Both the position numbers and the translations under genes were made by a program. Under the pieces are notes generated by a model. The model ran no database searches and was not told the origin of the DNA. It saw nothing but the letters and a program-made list of their open reading frames with translations. A DNA stretch of 48,855 nucleotides from the NCBI RefSeq assembly GCF_029335485.1, contig NZ_JARJLM010000324.1, positions 1 through 48,855 of the forward strand. Reading direction: 5' to 3'. Shown piece by piece: positions 25,958 to 34,005 of the stretch (position 1 is the stretch's first letter; each line of letters begins with the position of its first letter). This DNA is from Cupriavidus basilensis (GTDB taxonomy: Bacteria; Pseudomonadota; Gammaproteobacteria; Burkholderiales; Burkholderiaceae).

Positions 25958-27124
25958 ATGGAAAGCAACGCGTGGTTTGAAGTCGATCTCGACAAGTTCG
26001 AAGCGAATGTTCGCGGCATCCAGGCGCTGATCGGCCCCCGGACCGAGATGTGCGCGGTCATGAAGGCCGATGCATGCGGGCATGGCATGGCCCTGCTGGT
26101 AGCCTCGGCGATAGCGCTCGGCGTTGCATCGATCGGCATCGCCAGCAACGAAGAGGCGGAAATTGTCCGCCATGCAGGCTTTCGTGGCCGGCTGCTGCGC
26201 GTGCGCGCGGCCACGCCGGTGGAAATCGAGGATGGCCTGCAATACCGGCTGGAGGAAATCGCCGGCAATCTCGAGTACGCGCACAAGATGAACGAGATCG
26301 CCGGGCGCCGCGGGCGTTCGGTGCGGGTGCATCTCGAGCTGAACTCCGGCGGGATGAGCCGGAACGGCTTCGACCTCAAGGCCCCCGAGGAACGCCGCAA
26401 GGCGCTCGCGGCGGCGGCGCTCGCCAACCTGGAAGTGGTTGGCATCATGACGCATTTCCCGGTCTGCGATGTCGCGGACGTGGAGCGCGGGCTGGCCAGC
26501 TTCCGCGAGGAAGCCGGCTGGATCGTCGAGAACGCGGGGCTGGACCGCGCCCGCGTGCAACTGCACTGCGCCAACTCCTTCGCCACCCTGGAAGTGCCCG
26601 GCAGCCACCTGGACATGGTGCGAACGGGCGCCATCCTGTACGGCTGCATGCCCGCCTACCCGGCGTTCCAGGCCATCGCCAGCCTGAAGTCCCGCGTGGC
26701 TTCGGTGAACGCCTACCCCGCCGGCAACACCGTGGCCTACGACCGCACCCTCACCCTGGAGCGCGACTCCCGGCTCGCCAATATCCCGATCGGCTACGCG
26801 GACGGGTACCGACGGGCCTTCTCCAACAAGGGATTCGCCCTGATCCGGGGCAAGCGGTTTCCGGTGGTCGGGCGGGTGACGATGAATACCCTGATGGTCG
26901 ACGTGACCGCGTGCGAAGCGGTCTTTCCCGGCGACGAGGTTGTCCTCTGCGGCCGGCAAGGCGACGGCCGGATCGATGTGGCGGACATCGAAGCCATCTC
27001 CGGCACGATTTACCCAGACCTCTGCGTTGGCTGGGGCAATTCCGTCAGCAAGATTGCGACGCGCTCCGGGCAGCCAGGCACGGGAGACGCGCTCCCGGCA
27101 TCTTTCCAGTCACCCGGCCGATAG
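25958..27124 (+). CDS. Fold-type III PLP amino acid racemase (Alr family), possible arginine/ornithine racemase
   Basis: A 388-residue Alr-family enzyme. The PLP lysine is at about residue 36 in VMKADACGHG, which replaces the usual VVKANAYGHG with two substitutions. Other family elements are LNSGGMSRNGF, VRTGAILYGCMP and the C-terminal LANIPIGYADGY with the second catalytic Tyr, plus VGRVTMNTLMVDVT. No signal peptide is visible, unlike periplasmic broad-spectrum racemases. The start at 25958 gives an N-terminus that fits the family. It lies 121 bases after astB in an arginine locus that also has a D-amino-acid dehydrogenase, so it may interconvert L- and D-arginine or ornithine rather than serve only the cell wall. 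Confidence 0.85.
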   Translation: MESNAWFEVDLDKFEANVRGIQALIGPRTEMCAVMKADACGHGMALLVASAIALGVASIGIASNEEAEIVRHAGFRGRLLRVRAATPVEIEDGLQYRLEEIAGNLEYAHKMNEIAGRRGRSVRVHLELNSGGMSRNGFDLKAPEERRKALAAAALANLEVVGIMTHFPVCDVADVERGLASFREEAGWIVENAGLDRARVQLHCANSFATLEVPGSHLDMVRTGAILYGCMPAYPAFQAIASLKSRVASVNAYPAGNTVAYDRTLTLERDSRLANIPIGYADGYRRAFSNKGFALIRGKRFPVVGRVTMNTLMVDVTACEAVFPGDEVVLCGRQGDGRIDVADIEAISGTIYPDLCVGWGNSVSKIATRSGQPGTGDALPASFQSPGR

Positions 27125-27305
27125 CAGCGGGTCCCCTGCCTCCGATGCGCAGATCGGTTCTCCGCCGGCGGCCCCAACACCTCTCGCAAGGGGTTCATGC
27201 CTGGCCTGCGCGGCCTCCTTCGGCGTGCGTGCCCGATGACGTCGAGGCGGCGCACGCCGCAGCCCGAACACCGCGGCACCACCGCCCCTCGCCCGGACGT
27301 GGCGC

Positions 27306-28295
27306 CTACTCAAGGCTCACATTGGCCTTCCTGACCAAGGCCGCATAGCGCGCCGCTTCGCTCTGGAAGAACCTGGCGGCCGCCTCCGGCGTTCCCGGAT
27401 TGATCGTATTGCCTTGCTTCTTCATGGCGTCCAGGACATCCGGACTGGTGAACGCCTTCGCGAATGCGGCCTGAAGGCGCTTGACTTCGGCCGGCGCAAG
27501 CCCGGCGGGGCCCACCACCGCGAACCAGCCCTCGACGGCATAAGCCGGCAACCCTTGCTCGGCGATGGTGGGAATCTCGGGCGCGGCGGGCGAGCGCGTC
27601 GCGCCGCACAGTCCGATCGCGCGCAGGGTGCCGTTCTTCAGATGCGGCGCAACGGCATTCAGCGCCACCACGCCCATCTCGACCTGACCGGCGATCAGGT
27701 CGGTGATCATTGGCCCGGTCCCCTTATAGGGAACGTGCCGGGCCTTGACGTGCGCCTCGTCGAGGAACATTTCGGCTGCAAGCTGGAGAATGGTGCCGTT
27801 GCCCGACGATGCATAGTTGAATGCATCTGGCCTGGCCTTGAGGAGCGCAACCAATTCCTGCACGTTCTTCGCCGGGACCCTGGCGTTGACCACCAGCACC
27901 AGCGGCGTCGAACCGATCACGCTGATGGGCGTGAAGTCCCTGATCGCGTCGAACGGCAACTTCCTGTACACGCTGGGATTGATGACGTGGTTGTTGGAGA
28001 ACAGCCCCAGCGTCGTGCCGTCGGGCGAGGCCCTGGCTACGGCCGTGGCGCCGGTAATGCCGCCGGCGCCGGGCAGATTCTCGATCACCACCGGCTGGCC
28101 CAGGCTCCTGCCCAGCGCAGGCCCGGCGGCGCGTGCGATCGCGTCCACGCCGGAGCCGGCGCTGATCGGCAGGATCAGGCGCAGCGGCCGGCCCGAGCCC
28201 TGGGCCAGCGCGGTGCCGGCCGGCCAGGCGAGCGTGAGTGCCGCGGCCGATACGGCCATGCCGAGTGCTGCCCGGCGCGAAAGGGGGAATGCCAT
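27306..28295 (-). CDS. Tripartite tricarboxylate transporter (Bug) periplasmic receptor
   Basis: A 329-residue Bug/TctC-family receptor. It has an RR-containing signal (SRRAALGMAVSAAALTLAWP, cleavage near ALAQ), then PLRLILPISAGSGVDAIAR, VVIENLPGAGGITGATAVA, PDGTTLGLFSNNHVINPSVY and the family-typical LPAYAVEGWFAVVGPAGL. Such receptors bind carboxylates, including aromatic and CoA-pathway acids. Many are orphans lacking TctA/TctB, as here. GGAG lies 6 bases before the ATG. It follows a CoA-transferase and an HMG-CoA-lyase-like gene in one operon, so its ligand is probably the acid they activate and cleave. It is convergent with the racemase gene. Confidence 0.9.
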   Translation of the reverse strand: MAFPLSRRAALGMAVSAAALTLAWPAGTALAQGSGRPLRLILPISAGSGVDAIARAAGPALGRSLGQPVVIENLPGAGGITGATAVARASPDGTTLGLFSNNHVINPSVYRKLPFDAIRDFTPISVIGSTPLVLVVNARVPAKNVQELVALLKARPDAFNYASSGNGTILQLAAEMFLDEAHVKARHVPYKGTGPMITDLIAGQVEMGVVALNAVAPHLKNGTLRAIGLCGATRSPAAPEIPTIAEQGLPAYAVEGWFAVVGPAGLAPAEVKRLQAAFAKAFTSPDVLDAMKKQGNTINPGTPEAAARFFQSEAARYAALVRKANVSLE

Positions 28296-28364
28296 GTCTG
28301 TCTCCGTATCGTTATCGTCCTGGTCCGCGTGGCCGTCCAGGGCCACGCGGCAAGGCGGCAGTAT

Positions 28365-29591
28365 TCAGCCCTGGGCCCGCGTGTCCAGGGCTGACAGGAT
28401 TTCGTCGTTGTGCTCGCCGATGCCCGGCAGCGGCATGCGCACGCCGGGCCTGCGCCCACCCATCAGCAGCGGCAGCAGCACCACATCCGTCGTTCCGCCG
28501 TCGTCGATCTGCATCGGAACCAGGCCGCCGCTGGCTCTCAGGTGGGGATCCTCCAGCAACTGCTCCGGGCGCATGATGGGCGCATAGGGAATGCCGGCGG
28601 CTTCGAGTTTTGGCGAGAGGGTCTCCACCCGATGCGCCTTGAGAATCGCGCCCAGCCGCTCCAGCAATGCCGGCCGTACCGCAACACGCATGGCGTTGGT
28701 CGCGAGTTCGGGATCGGCAGCCAGGTCTGGGCGCTGCAGCACGTCGCACAAGGTGTTGAACTGCTTGTCGCTGACGGCGCCGATAAACAGTTGCTCGCCG
28801 TCGGCCAGCGTGAACACGTCGTAGACGCTCCAGGCGGAGACGCGGGACGGCATCGGCGGCGGCGGCTCGCCGGTCATCGAAAACTGCTGCATATGCTGGG
28901 ACGACAGGAAGACGCAATTCTCGAACAGCGCGCTCTGCACTTCCTGCCCCTTGCCGGTACGGTCGCGTTCGCGCAAGGCGGCCATCACGCCGATGGCGCC
29001 AAACATGCCGCCCATGATGTCGTTCACCGAGGTGCCCGCGCGCAGCGGGCGGCCCTTCGGGCCGGTCATGTAGGACAGCCCCCCCATCATCTGCACGACT
29101 TCGTCGAGCGCCAGGCGGTTTTCATAAGGGCCGGGAAGGAAGCCCTTGTGCGACACGTAGATCAGCCCCGGGAACCTGGCGGACAAGGTGGCATAGTCGA
29201 GCCCGCATTTCTCCATCAGCCCCGGACGGAAGTTCTCCAGCAACACATCGCACTGGCCAACCAGTTCCGCCGCCGTGGCTTGTCCCTGCGGCGAGGTGAT
29301 ATCGATGACAACGCTCTTCTTGTTGCGGTTGAACGAGCGAAAGAAGCCAATGCCAAGGCCGGGCAGGTTGCGGGTCTTGTCGCCGCCAGGCGGCTCGACC
29401 TTGATGACTTCAGCGCCCAGGTCCGCCAGGATCATGCCGCAGGTCGGGCCCATCACCATATGGGTGAACTCGACGACGCGAACGCCGGCGAGCGGCAAGG
29501 CGGCATGCTCGGCGTGTGCAGTTTGTTCGGTGTGTTCCGTGTGTTCGGTGTGTTCGGTGTGTTCGGTGTGTTCGGTGTGTTCCGTGCTCAT
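28365..29591 (-). CDS. Family III (CaiB/BaiF) CoA-transferase with TEH-repeat N-terminus
   Basis: A 408-residue class III CoA-transferase, which moves CoA between carboxylic acids. It has the core segments GVRVVEFTHMVMGPTCGMIL, LGAEVIKVEPPGGDKTR, RNKKSVVIDI, DVLLENFRPGLMEKCGLDY and LALDEVVQMMGGLSYMTG with the catalytic Asp. Its first 23 residues are Ser followed by six Thr-Glu-His units and a Thr-Glu-Gln, coded by near-perfect 9-bp repeats. The enzyme probably activates the substrate for the lyase encoded 9 bases upstream. Succinyl-CoA or acetyl-CoA as donor cannot be told apart from sequence. Confidence 0.92.
   Translation of the reverse strand: MSTEHTEHTEHTEHTEHTEHTEQTAHAEHAALPLAGVRVVEFTHMVMGPTCGMILADLGAEVIKVEPPGGDKTRNLPGLGIGFFRSFNRNKKSVVIDITSPQGQATAAELVGQCDVLLENFRPGLMEKCGLDYATLSARFPGLIYVSHKGFLPGPYENRLALDEVVQMMGGLSYMTGPKGRPLRAGTSVNDIMGGMFGAIGVMAALRERDRTGKGQEVQSALFENCVFLSSQHMQQFSMTGEPPPPMPSRVSAWSVYDVFTLADGEQLFIGAVSDKQFNTLCDVLQRPDLAADPELATNAMRVAVRPALLERLGAILKAHRVETLSPKLEAAGIPYAPIMRPEQLLEDPHLRASGGLVPMQIDDGGTTDVVLLPLLMGGRRPGVRMPLPGIGEHNDEILSALDTRAQG
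29523..29585 (-). repeat. 9-bp in-frame tandem repeat (Thr-Glu-His)
   Basis: Seven 9-bp units of the pattern ACSGAACAC encode the N-terminus of the CoA-transferase. Two units carry a third-position change and the last ends in CAA. Changes in copy number would alter protein length but not the reading frame. Confidence 0.9.
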
Positions 29592-29600
29592 GGTTCGCTC

Positions 29601-30584
29601 TCAGGCGCTGGCGCCGGTGGTCTCGGTGGCGGTGGCCGCATCGGCAAGCGACGCAGGGAATGTCTTGGGCAGGCCGGCGCGCCACAGCGTGCCATGCAGG
29701 GTTTCATCCGTCAGCCAGCCGGCCACGCGCGCGCGCAATGCCAGCAGGCGGCCGATATCGATGCCGGTCTCGAAACCCATGCTCTCCAGCAGGAAGGCCA
29801 GGTCCTCGGTAGCGACGTTGCCGCTGGCGCCGGGGGCGTGCGGGCAGCCGCCGATCCCCGCGAGGCAGGCATCGAAGCGGGTCACCCCGGCCTCCAGCGC
29901 GGCATAGACGTTGGCCAGGCCAAGCCCGCGCGTGTCGTGGAAATGGCCGCACCAGAAGCGCTCGCCGGCAGTCGCCGAGGCACGTTCGAACAGGCTGCGC
30001 ACCATGGCGGGGTCGGCGTAGCCCACCGTGTCCGCCAGGCTGACGCGATCGGCACCCGCATCCAGCAAGGCCTGCATCAGGCGCAGCACCTCGTCCGGAT
30101 CCACATAGCCCTGGATGGTGCAGCCGAAGGCCGTGCCCACGCCGCCTTCGATCAGGGTCCGGGAGCCGGCCGCATCGCGGGCGGCACGGATCCTGGCCAC
30201 TTCGGCCACCACCTCGCCGGGGGTCTTGCGCAGATTGGCCAGGCTGTGCGCGTGGCTGGCGGACAGCGGCACCAGCATCAGGTCAGCGCCGCTGGCAATG
30301 GCGTTCTCCGCGCCCCGCAGGTTCGGCACCAGCACCGAGACCAACAGTCCCGGCAGCGACCTGGCAAAGTCCACTAGTTCCGCGGTATCCGCAAGCTGCG
30401 GCAACCGCTTCGCCGGGACAAACGAGCCGACTTCGATTTCGCGCTGGCCCGCCGCATAGGCCGCCTGGATCCACTCGCGCTTGGCGGCAGTCGGCAGGAT
30501 GGTGGCGATGCTCTGCAGCCCGTCGCGCAATCCAACCTCGCGGATCACGGCGCGGCGCGGCGCCAACTCAGTGAGCCTTGTCAT
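29601..30584 (-). CDS. Hydroxymethylglutaryl-CoA lyase family protein
   Basis: A 327-residue HMGL-like TIM-barrel enzyme: cleaves a 3-hydroxy-3-methylacyl-CoA to acetyl-CoA and an acid. It shows REVGLRDGLQ (metal and catalytic Arg-Asp), the metal-binding His pair in HFHDTRGLGLANV and the flexible-loop Cys in GIGGCPHAPGASGNVATED. The start at 30584 has GGGGA about 10 bases upstream; an earlier frame to 30632 was not used. It leads a three-gene operon with a CoA-transferase and a Bug receptor, consistent with uptake, activation and cleavage of a branched dicarboxylic acid. Citramalyl-CoA or HMG-CoA are candidates. Confidence 0.91.
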   Translation of the reverse strand: MTRLTELAPRRAVIREVGLRDGLQSIATILPTAAKREWIQAAYAAGQREIEVGSFVPAKRLPQLADTAELVDFARSLPGLLVSVLVPNLRGAENAIASGADLMLVPLSASHAHSLANLRKTPGEVVAEVARIRAARDAAGSRTLIEGGVGTAFGCTIQGYVDPDEVLRLMQALLDAGADRVSLADTVGYADPAMVRSLFERASATAGERFWCGHFHDTRGLGLANVYAALEAGVTRFDACLAGIGGCPHAPGASGNVATEDLAFLLESMGFETGIDIGRLLALRARVAGWLTDETLHGTLWRAGLPKTFPASLADAATATETTGASA

Positions 30585-30710
30585 TTTGTCTGTGTCCCCT
30601 CGGATGCCCGTGTTTCGGCCTGGCATAGGCACGCATCGCGCTCATGGCGCTCATTGGCACTCTATGCCGTTCCAACCCAAGCCTGAAGCGGTAAAGAGGA
30701 AGCGCTAGCA

Positions 30711-30724
30711 TTCCAGATCGGAAA
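30711..30724. promoter_or_regulatory. LysR-type box, copy 1
   Basis: TTCCAGATCGGAAA is a dyad with TTCC/GGAA arms around AGATC. The same core recurs at 30858. Upstream GGAAGCGCTAG is also shared with the second copy. Confidence 0.55.
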
Positions 30725-30856
30725 GCCTGTGCAGTCGCCCCGGACCTGTTGGCGGTATTCGGCGCAGCGGACTCCGGATAGCGTCTTGCCACCCCGTCTG
30801 GTCCCACTTCAGGGATTCCGGGACCAGTAAGGAAGCGCTAAGATGGCGGCACCAAG

Positions 30857-30871
30857 TTTCCAGATCGGAAA
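30857..30871. promoter_or_regulatory. LysR-type box, copy 2
   Basis: TTTCCAGATCGGAAA has perfect 5-base arms around AGATC and ends 34 bases before the LysR start. It is 147 bases from copy 1. An AAGGAAGCGCTAAG element sits just upstream. Confidence 0.55.
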
Positions 30872-30905
30872 CCCTGACCACGCCCCTCAACGTTGAAAGA
30901 TCTCG

Positions 30906-31808
30906 ATGCGCGATCTTGACCTGACCTCACTGCGCCTGTTCGTCGCGGTTTGCGAGACACGCAATATGGCGCGTGCCGGCGAGCAGCAGCACATCGTGGC
31001 TTCGGCCATCAGCAAGCGGCTGGCGCAACTGGAAGACACCGTAGGCGCCACGCTGTTCGAGCGGCGCCGGCGCGGGGTGATCCCGACCGCGGCTGGCGAG
31101 ATCCTGCTTGAGCACGCGCGCGCCATGCTGGCCGCGGCCGACCGCGTGGAGCGCGACATGGCCGACTACGGCACCGGCATCAAGGGGCAGGTCCGCCTGC
31201 TGGCCACCGTCTCGTGCATGGCCGAATCGCTGCCCGACGATATCGCGAGCTTCCTGCAGGTGCGCGAGCATCGGGATATCCGCGTCACCGTCGAGGAGAG
31301 CCTCAGCCGCGACCTCGTCCGCTCATTGCGCGAAGGATCCGCGCCGCTGGGTATCTGCTGGGATGCCGCGGATCTCGAAGGATTCCAGACCCGCCCCTAC
31401 CGCGGCGATGCCCTGGCAGCCATCGTGCACCCTTCGCATCCGCTCGCGCGCCAGGCGGGCTGTTCCTTCGAGCAGACCCTTGCATTCGACCACATCGGTC
31501 TGCCCGGGCAGACCGCGGTGCACACCATGCTGGCGCGCGCCGCGGCCATCATCGGCAAGCCGATGTCCTACCGGGTCGTGGTCTCCTCCTTCGATGCGTC
31601 CCTGCGCTGCGTGCGCGCCAATCTCGGCCTGGCGATCATGCCCCGCGAGGTGGTTGAACCGATTTCCGCCGGTCTTGGCGTACAGGCGATCCCGCTCACG
31701 GAGGTGTGGGCACAGCGCCGCTTCGCGATCTGCTTGCGCGACGAGGCGAGCCTGTCGCCGGCGGCAAGACTGCTGGTGGATTATCTGGTACGGAAGGCAG
31801 CGGCCTGA
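30906..31808 (+). CDS. LysR-family transcriptional regulator
   Basis: A 300-residue LysR-type regulator. The N-terminal HTH spans about residues 3-62 (LDLTSLRLFVAVCETRNMAR, then ISKRLAQLEDTVGATLFERR) and the periplasmic-binding-like effector domain follows from about 90. It is divergent from the HMGL, CoA-transferase and Bug-receptor operon and probably controls it through the two TTCCAGATCGGAA boxes. The ATG has a GAAAGATCTCG leader with only a weak ribosome site. The effector is unknown; a substrate or CoA-ester of the operon is likely. Confidence 0.92.
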   Translation: MRDLDLTSLRLFVAVCETRNMARAGEQQHIVASAISKRLAQLEDTVGATLFERRRRGVIPTAAGEILLEHARAMLAAADRVERDMADYGTGIKGQVRLLATVSCMAESLPDDIASFLQVREHRDIRVTVEESLSRDLVRSLREGSAPLGICWDAADLEGFQTRPYRGDALAAIVHPSHPLARQAGCSFEQTLAFDHIGLPGQTAVHTMLARAAAIIGKPMSYRVVVSSFDASLRCVRANLGLAIMPREVVEPISAGLGVQAIPLTEVWAQRRFAICLRDEASLSPAARLLVDYLVRKAAA

Positions 31809-31816
31809 CGGCCGCT
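31799..31816 (+). terminator. Short hairpin over the LysR stop codon
   Basis: AGCGGCC and GGCCGCT form a 7-bp stem with loop TGAC; the stop TGA is in the loop. The gene is convergent with the amidase. There is no T-run, so it is a weak call. Confidence 0.4.
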
Positions 31817-31869
31817 CGGATTCAGCGGCGGAGCAATCCGCGCGGAATCAACCCGCCGCCCCGGCACGC

Positions 31870-33273
31870 TCAGGCTGTCGCCGCCGGCAGCTGCGGCCAG
31901 GGCCGTTGCGCGGGACGCATCTGCTCCCAGGCCCTCGCCATCTGCAGAACGCCCAGATCGTCGAAGCGCCGTCCGGCAATCTGCAGGCCGATCGGCAGGC
32001 CATCTGCCGCGTATCCGCAGTTGACGGACGCCGCGGGCTGCTCGGAGAAGTTGTAGACGACGGTGAAGCTTGCCTGGTGAATGGGCTCGACGCCCTCGTA
32101 AGCCACATGCGTCTGTTCCGCCCCGAACGCGGGCTGGGGAAACACAGGGGAAAGCACATAATCGAAATCGCGCGTGGCGGCCACGGTCGCCGCGCGTAGC
32201 GCCAGGCCCTGCGCCTGTGCCTTGTAGACCTGCTCGGCGGTAAAGTCCCCGCTCCTTTGCGCCGCCCACTGGATGAAGGCAGACGCCTTGGCGCGCCGTG
32301 CCTCGGGCAGCGAAGCCAGGTCCATGCGCGTGCGCATGGACCAGAAGGCGCCGACGCCCTCGAGCATGCCCGGCTCGATCCACGAGCGGATGGGTTCGAC
32401 CACCGCGCCGGCCGCTTCGAATGCCCTGGCGGCCTGCGCCACCGCTTCGCGCACTGCCGGATCGACCGGGATGCCGCAGTCGAGTTCGAGCCACAGGCCA
32501 ATGCGCAGGCCCTTGAGGCTGCGCTCCAGCCGGCTCCACCCGATGGGCTGGTAGGGCAGGCTCATATGGTCGCGCGCGTCAGGCAGGGACAGCACGTTCA
32601 TCATCAGCGCGGCATCCGCCACGGTACGCGTCATGGGGCCGGCAGCGCGCCCCGTATAAGGCGGATCGATCGGAATACGGCCAAGACTAGGCTTGAAACC
32701 GAAGATGCCGCAGAAATTGGCCGGCCCGCGCACCGAACCGCCGATGTCCGTGCCGACATGCAGCGGGCCATAGCCGGCCGCCGCCGCCGCCGCCGCGCCC
32801 GAGCTGGAGCCGCCCGGATTGCGCCCGAGGTTCCATGGATTGCGCGTCAGCGGGTGAAAACTGGACATGGCGGCGCCAAGCATGCCGAGGTCCGGCATCG
32901 TGGTCTTGCAGACGAACACGGCGCCGGCTTCGCGCAGGCGCGCAGCCGGGGGAGCATCCTTCGCAGCCGGAATCAGCTCGGTCGCGGCGCAGCCCAGCGG
33001 CGTCGGCACGCCTTGCGTGGCAAGGTTTTCCTTGATGGTCACCGGCACGCCGTCGAGCGCCCCCTGCGGCGCGCCGCGCAGCCATCGCGCCTCGGACTCG
33101 CGCGCCATCGCCAGCGCGCGCTCCGCGTCGAGCGCGTAGGTCGCATGGATATGCGGCTCCCATGCATCGATGCGGGCCAGCACGGCTTGCGTCACCTCCA
33201 CCGGCGATAACGCCTTGCTGGCGTAGAGGTCGAGCAGCGTCGTGGCGCTCAGTTCATTAAGGGCAGTTGTCAT
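31870..33273 (-). CDS. Amidase signature family enzyme
   Basis: A 467-residue amidase-signature hydrolase. It has the catalytic Lys in VTIKENLA, the cis-Ser and the Gly/Ser-rich loop in GGSSSGAAAAAAAGYG and the nucleophile region GTDIGGSVRGPANFCGIFGF. It hydrolyses a carboxamide to an acid and ammonia; the substrate is not evident. The start at 33273 has AGGGAT 9 bases upstream; a longer frame to 33339 adds a Pro-rich leader. It lies between a LysR gene (convergent) and a MarR gene (same strand, 93 bases upstream), and may be under the MarR protein's control. Confidence 0.91.
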   Translation of the reverse strand: MTTALNELSATTLLDLYASKALSPVEVTQAVLARIDAWEPHIHATYALDAERALAMARESEARWLRGAPQGALDGVPVTIKENLATQGVPTPLGCAATELIPAAKDAPPAARLREAGAVFVCKTTMPDLGMLGAAMSSFHPLTRNPWNLGRNPGGSSSGAAAAAAAGYGPLHVGTDIGGSVRGPANFCGIFGFKPSLGRIPIDPPYTGRAAGPMTRTVADAALMMNVLSLPDARDHMSLPYQPIGWSRLERSLKGLRIGLWLELDCGIPVDPAVREAVAQAARAFEAAGAVVEPIRSWIEPGMLEGVGAFWSMRTRMDLASLPEARRAKASAFIQWAAQRSGDFTAEQVYKAQAQGLALRAATVAATRDFDYVLSPVFPQPAFGAEQTHVAYEGVEPIHQASFTVVYNFSEQPAASVNCGYAADGLPIGLQIAGRRFDDLGVLQMARAWEQMRPAQRPWPQLPAATA

Positions 33274-33366
33274 GGTGTCATCCCTGGGTGAAGGTGCGTC
33301 AGCCGGCACCGGATTGGCAGCCCCGGCCGGATAGCGCATGGGTGGCTATCCAGGGGCATGAAGAAA

Positions 33367-33861
33367 CTAGGCAGCCCGCTTCCGCCCGACCCTGCCCGGC
33401 TCGCCGGCGGCGCCCTGCGCGCGGCGCTCGAGCGTCTCCGTCAGCTTGTCGATGCAGCGGTTGAAGGTCTTGAGCTCGGCTTCGGTCAGCGTGGCAAGCA
33501 GTGCTTTCTCGAGCGTGTTGCCACGCTCGTAGGTCCGCTTCACCATGCGCTCGCCTTCGGCGCTAAGGAAGAGATTGATCTGCCGGGCGTCGAGTTCGCC
33601 GATCTGCCGGCACAGGAGCCCTTGCCGCACCAGCGCGCTGACGAGCTTCGACACCTGCGTCTTCTCGAGCAAGGAGAGTTCGATGAGCCGGCTCAGGGTC
33701 AGCCCCGGCTCCAGTGCAACCAGCCGCAGCACGCGCAGATCACGCACCGTGACGCCAAACTCGTCTTCGTAGTATTTCGAACCCGCCGCTTTGCTCAGCT
33801 CGCTCAGCCGATCGAGTCGGAACGACAGGTATTCGAGGATGGGGTGATCGGAGGCGGACAT
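33367..33861 (-). CDS. MarR-family transcriptional regulator
   Basis: A 164-residue winged-helix regulator of the MarR family. The core is VTVRDLRVLRLVALEPGLTL, LSLLEKTQVSKLVSALVRQG (recognition helix), and the wing LDARQINLFLSAEGERMVKR. The C-terminus is Lys/Arg-rich. The start was put at ATG 33861; an in-frame TTG at 33894 would lie inside the palindromic operator. The palindrome begins 10 bases upstream of the start, so autorepression is likely. The amidase gene follows and is a plausible target. Confidence 0.89.
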   Translation of the reverse strand: MSASDHPILEYLSFRLDRLSELSKAAGSKYYEDEFGVTVRDLRVLRLVALEPGLTLSRLIELSLLEKTQVSKLVSALVRQGLLCRQIGELDARQINLFLSAEGERMVKRTYERGNTLEKALLATLTEAELKTFNRCIDKLTETLERRAQGAAGEPGRVGRKRAA

Positions 33862-33871
33862 GGCGGGCTTC

Positions 33872-33903
33872 GAGAATTTAGTCGATATCGACAATAAATT
33901 CTC
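33872..33903. promoter_or_regulatory. MarR operator palindrome
   Basis: GAGAATTTA and TAAATTCTC are perfect 9-base arms flanking a 12-base perfect palindrome GTCGATATCGAC plus AA. It sits just upstream of the marR start. A second AT-rich imperfect dyad, CTTAG to CTAAG with TTGCAA inside, follows at 33903-33931. Confidence 0.75.
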
Positions 33904-34005
33904 TTAGCAATAGTTGATCGTTGCAACTAAGTACAAACACCTAGCCCGAGATGGGCCGGAGGATGCCGGGGATGCCTCAGCCCTTTGCCGGCCGCTCCAC
34001 CCCGC

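Larger units (their letters stand above)
30585..30905. other. Divergent intergenic region, HMGL operon and LysR gene
   Basis: 321 bases. The region holds two copies of a 14-15-base element with TTCCAGATCGGAA (30711 and 30858), each preceded by a GGAAGCGCTA element at a different distance, and between them an 8-base inverted repeat CTGGTCCC/GGGACCAG (30798-30827). These are consistent with LysR-type control of both arms. No gene is seen. Confidence 0.55.

Noticed and set aside
29523-29585. TEH repeat as a CRISPR or phase-variation tract
   Set aside because: Units are 9 bp, contiguous and in frame, with no spacers; slippage would not shift the frame.
28410-30377. 655-codon plus-strand frame over the CoA-transferase and lyase genes
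   Set aside because: Antisense shadow containing the complement of the TEH repeat; no domain.
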